In this document: piece by piece, positions 39,727 through 46,475 of the stretch
How the letters are laid out: the number at the start of each line of letters is the position of its first letter
How positions within the stretch are numbered: position 1 is the first letter of the stretch
From: Candidatus Nitrotoga sp. HW29
GTDB lineage: Bacteria; Pseudomonadota; Gammaproteobacteria; Burkholderiales; Gallionellaceae
Direction of reading: 5' to 3'
Assembly: GCF_924101635.2 (NCBI RefSeq)
Contig: NZ_CAKMAA020000039.1
Location: 1-46,475, forward strand
DNA length: 46,475 bases
Notes under the pieces: model-generated
What the model saw: the letters and a program-made list of their open reading frames with translations, nothing else
The model's database searches: none
What the model was told of the DNA's origin: nothing
Position numbers and translations under genes: made by a program

Positions 39727-42700
39727 ATGCAAGTAGATCTTCAGCGCACCTTCTCTATTCCCAAGGATCAGGCCGAGGATAACTTCGACTGGGGACATTA
39801 CCTTGATCAAGGCAGCGGCAAACTCACTTGGAAAATACTTCACGATAAACACGTGACGGTTGTCGTGGGCGAGGCCGGTATCGGCAAAACAATCGAATTC
39901 AAGAACGAGGTTAAAAGACTACAAACAGAAGGTAAAGCTGCGTTCTTCATCGAACTCAATCAACTGGCCGATCTCGAGTCCTGGGGTTTAGCTCTGGGGC
40001 AATCAGCATCCGCCTACGCGAAGTGGCAGGCATCATCAAAAGATGGCTACTTCTTTCTGGACGCTGTTGACGAAGCGCGTCTAACCAGCCACGCCGCATT
40101 CAAGAAAGCACTTACGGTCGTTCAAGCGAGCCTGCGTCTACATTTCGGCTGTGTGCGAATCGCCATTTCCAGCCGATGGACTGACTGGTCCATCGTCGAA
40201 GTGCGAGCCACGGTAGATGAATATCTCGTTTTCCCAATTGAAGCAGCTCGTCGCGCAGCAAGTGTGGTACCGGAAAGCGAATTCAGTGAGGAGATGCCAA
40301 CCGTTAATGTTGATCAGCCTACCAGCGATATACAACCGGAAGCATTTGTTGTTTCTCTCGACCCACTCTCAAGACCGGAGGCATTCAAACTCGCTGAGGC
40401 TTTGAGTGTGGAGAACACACCGGCATTTTGGGCCGCTATTGATGACGGGCAATACGACTATATGGCGACAAGACCACTGGACTTGCGATGGATGGTGAGC
40501 CTGTGGAATCAGAAAGGTAGCCTTGGCACTTATCTCGAACTTATCGAAGCCAACGTCGCCAATCGGCTAACTGAAATGAACCCGAGTTACCAAACTACTG
40601 GCGCTGTCCTTTCACTGGATCAACTTCGTAGGGGTGCAGAAGAGTTGGCTGCCGCATCCGTATTTTCTGGGCGCGCGTTTGTCGAAGCGGGGTCGACATC
40701 GACTCTTCGCCCAGATGAGTTCATGCCACGGGAAATATTAACTGATTGGACTACGGTTGAAGTCACTCGATTACTCGCGTCAGCAATTTTCGACGAGGCG
40801 ACCTTTGGTCGGGTCAAATTTCACCACCGCTCTGTGCGCGAATATCTTGCCGCTTGTTGGGTAAACCGACAAATCGCAACTGGAATGCCGTTCCATCGAG
40901 TGCTATTTTTATTTGCTGCGTCGCCCTTTGAAGAGATGGTTCTGATCAGTCCCCATCGTTGGACGCTGTGCTGGCTTGCAGCCTTTAATGTAAGAATCCG
41001 CGAGTGGGTTACGTACCACTTCCCAGAAATGATTCTCTTTGATGGTGACCCCGAGGCATGGGATGTTTTAACTGTGGATCAGGCATTTTTGGGGTATGTG
41101 CAACGGCTCAAAAGCGGATTAAAAACAGACTGGTACAACAATGCGAGCGAGTTCAGGCGTGTTGGCAAATGCTTGCCCTCTGGACGAGTCGCCGCACTGC
41201 TCGCTGACACGGAACTTCCTTCCCAAGTCAGAATTGCCCTCATGCCCATAATTAAGCACGCCCGACTGACTGATTGTGCTGAAACTGTGTTTGGCATCTA
41301 CAAGAATGCGTCTGCGCCCCCGCGAGAGTGCCGGTATGCGATTGATGCCCTGCAGACGATTGCGACACACGATCAGCGCCAAGCCTTTTTGGCTGACCTG
41401 TTGGCCGGCACACTGACTTCGAACGAGCTTATCGCATCAGTGATTACAATTGTCGACTGGGAGAAGCTCACGGCTGACGAACTTAGCAAGGTATTCGCCA
41501 ATAGCACCTCTGAAGAGAGCTATGGACCTATGTCACTAGCCATAAAGACTGACATGCTCCCAACCGCATCTGCAGACTCAGCAGTTTTGATTCTTGAGGC
41601 TGTTGTTGCCGCATTGCCCACACCAGAAGAAGGTCAGCGATTTGCAAAGTATCCTGATTCAAATCAGCCTGAGCGTGCATGGCTATTGGATGTGCTGCCT
41701 GACTGTATTGAACGGCTATTGAACATTTTGCCGACGACACTCGATGAATATCCGGTGGTTTGCCTGAATGCTTCGGAACTCATAGAGATACACCGAGACA
41801 CAGGCTTTACTAACCCTCAGGAATTAAATCGAATTCACGGCCTGATTGCCAAACATCCGATGTTGCGCTGGCAACTGGGGTTCTCGATTGCGCAATCAAA
41901 AGACATCATGCTCTCAACAAGCAGGTTGACATGGGGTACCAATTGTATTGTCAGTTTTTGTGGCACGGACCTGCCTGAACTGATTAGGCGAGCAAACGAT
42001 ATATGCTCTAACTTAGACGAACGCACCGTATGGTTTGCCGTAGCAAAAGAAATTGTATTCCGAAACTTGCGAGGTTCAGCACGCAAAATATCTCTCACAT
42101 CTCTTGAAGCAGGCCCTGAAGGCGGAGCGCGATGCATAGACATCGCGCAACAGCGTGCGGGGTGCATCAAGGGTGTGCAACAGATGCGCTCATTTAAGGC
42201 AGAACAGCGACAACGTAAGCGCGCGAAACTTGCTACGAATAAAGCCAACAAGTCCAAAATCCGCGATGGTATTCAACATATTCGAGACGCGACGTACCCA
42301 GATACACTCCATTGGCTTATCCATTACTCTTATAATCATTCAGCCCTTAAGAGCCTTACTTGTGTTGACTACGAAGTGATCGCAAAAGCCTTTGGTCAGG
42401 ACGTCGCCGATGCCCTAGCTGATGGACTCAAGGTGGTATGGGCGAGTGCCGAAACGCCAAACCCGGCAGACTATCTAAACGGCTCGGTGCCTTGGAAGGC
42501 CATCTCAGCATTAGCTGGGCTGCATACACTACTTGCAGAGAGCTTGGACATCGCAGCGCTAACAGAGAAAGACGCTGCCCGGGCTGCGCGACTCTCTGTT
42601 TGGGAACTAAATGGTCCACCAAGTTGGTTTGAGAGTTTGACGTCTACCCATGGCTCTGCCGTTTGCGATGCCCTTCACCCGTGGATTTGTAATGGTGCTC

Positions 42701-43986
42701 TGTCTGTGACAGATGTTTATCGCTTACGTAGTACTCTTGAAATGGTCTTGCGTTGCTCGACAGGAGTGCGTTCGATATTGATTCGACCGCTCGCGGCAAT
42801 GGTTACGGAGGGCCGTATAACTCGCTCGGAAACGGTCAGGGCCGTTGTTGACGCTCTTCGAGAGGATGCTCTCATTACCCCGAATGCAATTGCGGATCTG
42901 TGCCGCTCTATGCTGCTTAAGTCGATTGGCAGCGACGGCTTGATTGGGGAGATGCGCTGGCTTAGCATATGGCTGGAAGAAGATGCACATAGTGCGTGGA
43001 CTTGGTTTGAGGTGTTTGTTACTGGGCTTGGCACCACCGCAGAAACGCAGGTCAAGGACTTCGCCAAGGCGATGTGCGACTGTAATTGGGAGAGGAAGCA
43101 GTTGTGCAGCACATCCGTCGAAGTTCTGTTGCGGATGGATACTTTACTGATGAAACACTCCCCGCCACCAGGAACGCCCGTTGCGGATGAGGATGCTGGA
43201 ATATTCGGAGGGCACCCGATTGCGCAGTTTCGAGAGGCCATTCCGGGAGTGCTGGTGCAAATTCGAGGCATTATTGCTCACCGAGCTTTGACCGAGCTTG
43301 CTACCACAGAAGTTAACCAGCATAGGAAGAGCTGGTTAGGTGCCCGAATATATGAGCACGCAACTCTGGAGGCAAATCTAACTGCACAGATTGATCCAAG
43401 CGACCTTAGAGCAATTAGCTCGCCATTCCTCACTGAGCCAAGAAGCGAAGTTCAGCTCTTCCAGCAAGTTATGGCGCGGCTGGAGGAAATTAAAAAGGGC
43501 ATTGAGGAAGGGCCCTTCAGCGAACGAGACCTTTTCAGTCTGAGCATGCCAGAAAAGCACATACAACGCTGGCTGGCCGCGCGATTCCGAGACACACCCA
43601 ACCGACGGTTTAGTGTTCACCGGGAGGAGGAGGTGGACGATGACAAAAAGACAGATATTCAACTTGGCTGCCCACTAGGTAATGTCTGCATTGAGATTAA
43701 GCCGGTGAATGCGGGGAGAAGCTATTCCGCGAACTCACTCGCCAAAACGCTAAAAACGCAAATCGTTGACCAATACCTGAAGGGCTATAACAGCAGTCAT
43801 GGCATCTTGGTCCTATGCCGTCTCGATGAGAAAACTTGGGACATCCCAGATGGTTTGAAAAAGCAACCGATCTCAGCTCTCGTGACCTACTTGCAGGAAC
43901 AAGCCCGCCTCATCAAAGCTGATTTTCCAGGCATTCAGGAATTAATTGTCTTTGCTATCGATTGCACGGCACCAACGACTCAGTAG
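39727..43986 (+). CDS. large STAND/NACHT-like NTPase with C-terminal nuclease-like motif
   Basis: A 1419-residue protein. N-terminal P-loop VVVGEAGIGKTIEF at 45-58, Walker B GYFFLDAVDEARL at 107-119, sensor-like RIAISSRWTDW at 144-154, and FHHRSVREYLAACW near 360, the small element closing the NTPase region in many NACHT/STAND proteins. A helical, repeat-like middle of about 900 residues follows, of the sort used for sensing. Near 1305-1325, KKTDIQLG then VCIEIKPVNAG fits a PD-(D/E)XK nuclease core. Build and neighbours (AbiE) suggest an anti-phage sensor that cuts nucleic acid when triggered. I cannot match it to a named Avs family. The Shine-Dalgarno is weak (AGAG). Confidence 0.8.
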   Translation: MQVDLQRTFSIPKDQAEDNFDWGHYLDQGSGKLTWKILHDKHVTVVVGEAGIGKTIEFKNEVKRLQTEGKAAFFIELNQLADLESWGLALGQSASAYAKWQASSKDGYFFLDAVDEARLTSHAAFKKALTVVQASLRLHFGCVRIAISSRWTDWSIVEVRATVDEYLVFPIEAARRAASVVPESEFSEEMPTVNVDQPTSDIQPEAFVVSLDPLSRPEAFKLAEALSVENTPAFWAAIDDGQYDYMATRPLDLRWMVSLWNQKGSLGTYLELIEANVANRLTEMNPSYQTTGAVLSLDQLRRGAEELAAASVFSGRAFVEAGSTSTLRPDEFMPREILTDWTTVEVTRLLASAIFDEATFGRVKFHHRSVREYLAACWVNRQIATGMPFHRVLFLFAASPFEEMVLISPHRWTLCWLAAFNVRIREWVTYHFPEMILFDGDPEAWDVLTVDQAFLGYVQRLKSGLKTDWYNNASEFRRVGKCLPSGRVAALLADTELPSQVRIALMPIIKHARLTDCAETVFGIYKNASAPPRECRYAIDALQTIATHDQRQAFLADLLAGTLTSNELIASVITIVDWEKLTADELSKVFANSTSEESYGPMSLAIKTDMLPTASADSAVLILEAVVAALPTPEEGQRFAKYPDSNQPERAWLLDVLPDCIERLLNILPTTLDEYPVVCLNASELIEIHRDTGFTNPQELNRIHGLIAKHPMLRWQLGFSIAQSKDIMLSTSRLTWGTNCIVSFCGTDLPELIRRANDICSNLDERTVWFAVAKEIVFRNLRGSARKISLTSLEAGPEGGARCIDIAQQRAGCIKGVQQMRSFKAEQRQRKRAKLATNKANKSKIRDGIQHIRDATYPDTLHWLIHYSYNHSALKSLTCVDYEVIAKAFGQDVADALADGLKVVWASAETPNPADYLNGSVPWKAISALAGLHTLLAESLDIAALTEKDAARAARLSVWELNGPPSWFESLTSTHGSAVCDALHPWICNGALSVTDVYRLRSTLEMVLRCSTGVRSILIRPLAAMVTEGRITRSETVRAVVDALREDALITPNAIADLCRSMLLKSIGSDGLIGEMRWLSIWLEEDAHSAWTWFEVFVTGLGTTAETQVKDFAKAMCDCNWERKQLCSTSVEVLLRMDTLLMKHSPPPGTPVADEDAGIFGGHPIAQFREAIPGVLVQIRGIIAHRALTELATTEVNQHRKSWLGARIYEHATLEANLTAQIDPSDLRAISSPFLTEPRSEVQLFQQVMARLEEIKKGIEEGPFSERDLFSLSMPEKHIQRWLAARFRDTPNRRFSVHREEEVDDDKKTDIQLGCPLGNVCIEIKPVNAGRSYSANSLAKTLKTQIVDQYLKGYNSSHGILVLCRLDEKTWDIPDGLKKQPISALVTYLQEQARLIKADFPGIQELIVFAIDCTAPTTQ

Positions 43987-44228
43987 CACTAGACCCCACA
44001 AGTTAACTGAGGGCGGTTCAATGTTTCATTTTGAACAATCGCGCTACATCACCCATGCATAAAATAATGTCGCTATCATTTTCTTCGGCTTAAAACCCCC
44101 TGTTCGATGTGCTCAATAACAGACACACGCGACTAGCTGAATCTGACAAACTTTAAGCGGCTGCTGAGGCCGAGAAATGGATGGTCGAAGCGATTCTATT
44201 GACGGTTTGTTCCTAGTGTTTTGTAGAT

Positions 44229-44249
44229 GGCCAAATTCCCAGTTTGGCC
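44229..44249. terminator. hairpin just after abiEii
   Basis: GGCCAAA-TTCCCAG-TTTGGCC, a perfect 7-bp stem touching the abiEii stop codon. No T-tract follows on either strand, so it is an RNA-end structure or weak terminator at best. The rest of 43987-44228 shows nothing I can assign. Confidence 0.35.
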
Positions 44250-45161
44250 TTACCCATTCTTTCGCCAACCCAGCCCTGCCCGCCAGACCATGTCGTGCCT
44301 GCTGCTCTTTGCTGCGGCCACCAACACCGGCAGCAAAAATTCTCGAAGATCACTGATTACCGTCGCCAGCGGCATCGGATCCAGTGCGTTCTTGCGCAGG
44401 AAGGCCTGCCACTGCTTGTTCTTCTGATTATCGTTAATGAATTCGTCGCTCAGCCCAATAGATATTCCTTCTGGAAACCCTGTGCGCCGACGTTCGAAGG
44501 TAGCCGCGATTGCCCGTGACAGTAACTCACCATCGAAATCAGAATATTTCGCCAGCACCCAGAGATCGAAAAAATCTTTCATTCGACTGTTTAATATGCC
44601 AAGCGATGTCAACGCCTCCAGCTTTTCCGCAACAACCGTGTATCGAGGATAGGCCCGCAGTTGCGGCTCTGGCAAACCGGTCAAAATGATCGGATACCTC
44701 ACATCTTCAGGACCGGGCACAACGGCATCACCGAACCCGACATCCACCTGTATTGGGCAGCGGGCACTATCCAGCAAGCCCGTCAGCGTGATCCGAACGC
44801 CCGCGTAGTTGGCCTCCTTGCGAATTTCGATACCTTTCACGGAATCAGGCTGGAACACGATGCCATCCTCGACTTTAATGCGGCTGATATTACGAAAAAC
44901 CTCTTCCAGATGAGGAATTTCAGGTGAACCAAAACCGAGCAAATCAGCATCATGGGTCGGACGATGCGGCACATCGAACCACAAATCGAACAGCAACGCC
45001 CCCTTGAGCAGGAATTGATCGTACTGTGCCGAGATGCTTAAACGATACAGCATGCGCTCCAGTGCATAACGCGTCAGCAATAGGTTGAAGTCCAGCTTTT
45101 CTGTACGCGCCTTATCGAGCAGCCGGTTGCGAATGGATGCGCCCATATTCTGAACGCTCAT
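44250..45161 (-). CDS. abiEii: AbiEii-type nucleotidyltransferase toxin
   Basis: A 303-residue protein of the AbiEii/AbiGii family. The nucleotidyltransferase core is FLLKGALLFDLWFDVPHRPT followed by HDADLLGFG (the G...DxD pattern). Later YTVVAEKLEALTSLGILNSR and MKDFFDLWVLA are characteristic. It causes growth arrest by nucleotidyl transfer (to tRNA in studied relatives) and gives abortive phage resistance. The ATG at 45161 overlaps the antitoxin stop (ATGA); a longer reading inside abiEi is rejected. Confidence 0.93.
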   Translation of the reverse strand: MSVQNMGASIRNRLLDKARTEKLDFNLLLTRYALERMLYRLSISAQYDQFLLKGALLFDLWFDVPHRPTHDADLLGFGSPEIPHLEEVFRNISRIKVEDGIVFQPDSVKGIEIRKEANYAGVRITLTGLLDSARCPIQVDVGFGDAVVPGPEDVRYPIILTGLPEPQLRAYPRYTVVAEKLEALTSLGILNSRMKDFFDLWVLAKYSDFDGELLSRAIAATFERRRTGFPEGISIGLSDEFINDNQKNKQWQAFLRKNALDPMPLATVISDLREFLLPVLVAAAKSSRHDMVWRAGLGWRKNG

Positions 45162-45766
45162 GCCAGGCTCTCCAGATACGGGCGCATCACGTTGGCCACG
45201 CGGCAGACCTTGGCGTAGTACCAAATATCATCACTCGTCATTCGTTTTGCATGCCAAGCCTCTCGCAGTGCTTCAAGTGCGACATCGAGGCCGATCTTGT
45301 TGCGGTATTTGAAACAGTCGGCAACAGTCTTTGCAACACCGGTGACGCGGACAGTCACGCCATCCACGACGTGTTCCTCGACCCCCTCGGTAAACGCCGC
45401 ACCAGAGAAACGCACAATACGCAGCGGCGGGTAATCGAGCTTCGGTTTGACGGCCTTGTTTTCAACCGCCAGCCACACCTCAAAAGGCGCTTGGGTAGTC
45501 AGGTTGTGAAAACGGAGGGCAGAGAGCAAGCAGACAACCCCTTTGGGAACCTTGCGTGACACTTCCGACAGCGATCCTTGGGTTGACACTACGCGCCCAG
45601 GCAACCCATAAAGACCGCGCCCGACACGCTCTAGCTGCCCGCGACGGACAGCGCGCGTCAGCGAAACACGCGGAATACCCAGCGGTGCCAGATCACACGG
45701 ACGTATCAGTCCTTTGTTTCGAGCCAGGTCGAGCAGATTTTCGGCAAGCTTGTTCATAACCGTCAT
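45158..45766 (-). CDS. abiEi: AbiEi-type antitoxin
   Basis: A 202-residue winged-helix antitoxin: LIRPCDLAPLGIPRVSLTRA, RGQLERVGRGLYGLPG, then LLSALRFHNLTTQ and TVADCFKYRNKIGLDVALEA. Type IV antitoxins of this family neutralise the toxin and repress their own promoter. Starts at 45766 and 45757 are both possible. Two tandem 10-bp repeats upstream are its likely operator. Confidence 0.92.
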   Translation of the reverse strand: MTVMNKLAENLLDLARNKGLIRPCDLAPLGIPRVSLTRAVRRGQLERVGRGLYGLPGRVVSTQGSLSEVSRKVPKGVVCLLSALRFHNLTTQAPFEVWLAVENKAVKPKLDYPPLRIVRFSGAAFTEGVEEHVVDGVTVRVTGVAKTVADCFKYRNKIGLDVALEALREAWHAKRMTSDDIWYYAKVCRVANVMRPYLESLA

Positions 45767-45788
45767 ATTGTTCCATAACGTCGGTAGT

Positions 45789-45809
45789 TGTCAATATATG
45801 TCAATATAT
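45789..45809 (-). promoter_or_regulatory. iterated sites upstream of abiEi
   Basis: TGTCAATATA occurs twice head to tail with a 10-bp period (minus strand TATATTGACA twice), 23 bases upstream of the abiEi ATG. Each copy supplies a consensus -35 TTGACA. One helical turn spacing suggests cooperative repressor binding. A good -10 is not clear. Confidence 0.55.
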
Positions 45810-45858
45810 CGGAACGCATTTACTGCAAGAAGCGCCCACAGCGCACCGTCTGGATTAT

Positions 45859-46362
45859 TCACTTCAGCATTCTTAAACATTCCACCAATGACCAGCCATA
45901 CATCCCGAATGCCAACAGATACTCGCGCAGATCACCTGTGCATAACCTGAGCGGCGAAACGAACCGCCTTTTGATTGGCCACAACAGCGGTACACCCGAG
46001 TTGGTGAGCCAGTCGCCAGCAAGGTGAGACAGGTAGCCGGTTGCAATTCCAATCACCATCGGCACGGCATATCCTTGCTGCCAGTGCGCAGAATTGAACG
46101 CCCACCAGATCAATCCAGACATGCCGACAACGGCCAGCAGGCTGTGGGTGATACCGCGATGCCCGAACACTGTTGCAATCGGTATCGAGAGCGGCAGAAC
46201 ACGTTTGCCAAATGCGCTTTGCGGGTGATCGATGTCCGGCATCATGCTGCCAAGGATTCCGCCACCGAGCATAAGTATCGTCTGCGAGGACGACGCGTTG
46301 AGCGCGCCTGAGACAAGTAACGACGATGCACAACCCGCTGCAATATGGGTGAATGCCAGCAT
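45859..46362 (-). CDS. YdjM-like membrane-bound metal-dependent hydrolase
   Basis: A 167-residue integral membrane protein. The family motif MLAFTHIAAGCASSLLV at the start, GSMMPDIDHPQSAFGKRV, FGHRGITHSLLAV and GYLSHLAGDWLTNSGVPLLW supplies the His/Asp residues of the YdjM/LexA-controlled inner-membrane hydrolase family. I chose the ATG at 46362 because the upstream gene stops 2 nt before it and family members start at this point. Substrate unknown. Confidence 0.85.
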   Translation of the reverse strand: MLAFTHIAAGCASSLLVSGALNASSSQTILMLGGGILGSMMPDIDHPQSAFGKRVLPLSIPIATVFGHRGITHSLLAVVGMSGLIWWAFNSAHWQQGYAVPMVIGIATGYLSHLAGDWLTNSGVPLLWPIKRRFVSPLRLCTGDLREYLLAFGMYGWSLVECLRMLK

Positions 46363-46364
46363 CC

Positions 46365-46475
46365 CTAAATCCGTTTCTGCAAATTGCTGACCCACATCCA
46401 AGTCGCCCAGCCGATGGATACAATCGCCAGAGGAGCAACCATTGAAGGCAATGGTATCGGTAGCACCAGCCAGAT
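46365..46475 (-). CDS. C-terminal end of a membrane protein (partial)
   Basis: Thirty-six codons entering from the right edge, hydrophobic (WLVLPIPLPSMVAPLAIVSI then GWATWMWVSNLQKRI), with a TAG two bases before the YdjM-like ATG. Probably two membrane-spanning stretches. Operon partner of the next gene; family unknown. Confidence 0.55.
   Translation of the reverse strand: MWLVLPIPLPSMVAPLAIVSIGWATWMWVSNLQKRI

Overview
The window looks like the interior of a large integrative and conjugative element (or related conjugative plasmid) in a Gram-negative proteobacterium. The evidence is an F-type mating-pair-formation gene run (TraW, TraU, TrbC, TraN), a MobH-type HD relaxase (TraI), a plasmid-type S26 peptidase, RadC, and an ssb/RecT/RecE recombination module, as in SXT/R391-like elements but with different recombinases. 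A betaproteobacterial host is my guess from gene style only; no element end or chromosomal flank is visible.

Layout. 1-13011, minus strand: two transcription units of 'life-cycle' genes. The upstream unit runs from a 26-codon micro-ORF through a RecE-like exonuclease, four or five small unknown genes, a giant DNA methylase-helicase, recT, ssb and a Toprim primase-like gene, and ends at an intrinsic terminator (1957-1976). The second unit starts with radC and leaves the window at position 1. Both units begin just downstream of a near-identical 65-bp repeat (13009-13073 and 1842-1906). Almost every gene in these units is preceded by a copy of the same about 70-nt leader. 13244-14002, plus: an AcaB-like regulator. 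14099-14391: a frameshifted remnant of an AbiEi-type gene. 14480-29941: a full DNA phosphorothioation and restriction island, dndBCDE (minus) divergent from dptFGH (plus), followed by an HNH nuclease and a second DGQHR protein. 30069-30366: a decayed ihfB. 30419-31114: a PemK-like toxin-antitoxin pair with its own promoter and operator. 31171-39135, minus: the conjugation operon traF(S26)-traI-small HicB-like-traW-traU-trbC-traN (in two genes)-exported protein. 39727-43986, plus: a 1419-residue STAND NTPase with a C-terminal PD-(D/E)XK-like motif. 44250-45766, minus: an AbiE type IV toxin-antitoxin pair. 45859-46475: membrane proteins at the right edge.

How it fits together. The tra block moves DNA. 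The RecE/RecT/SSB/RadC/methylase-helicase block plausibly serves the transferred DNA in the recipient (recombination, single-strand binding, escape from restriction). The cargo is anti-phage defence (Dnd/Dpt, STAND-nuclease, AbiE) plus a maintenance toxin-antitoxin pair.

The most unusual signal is the repeated leader (11 clear copies and one diverged tandem copy). Each canonical copy can fold into a GC hairpin plus a helix that hides the Shine-Dalgarno, or into an alternative helix that frees the Shine-Dalgarno arm and, in eight copies, is followed directly by a T-tract like an intrinsic terminator. Repeating such an element before each non-overlapping gene of one operon suggests a coordinated RNA-level switch or a terminator/antitermination regulon; this is inference from sequence complementarity only.
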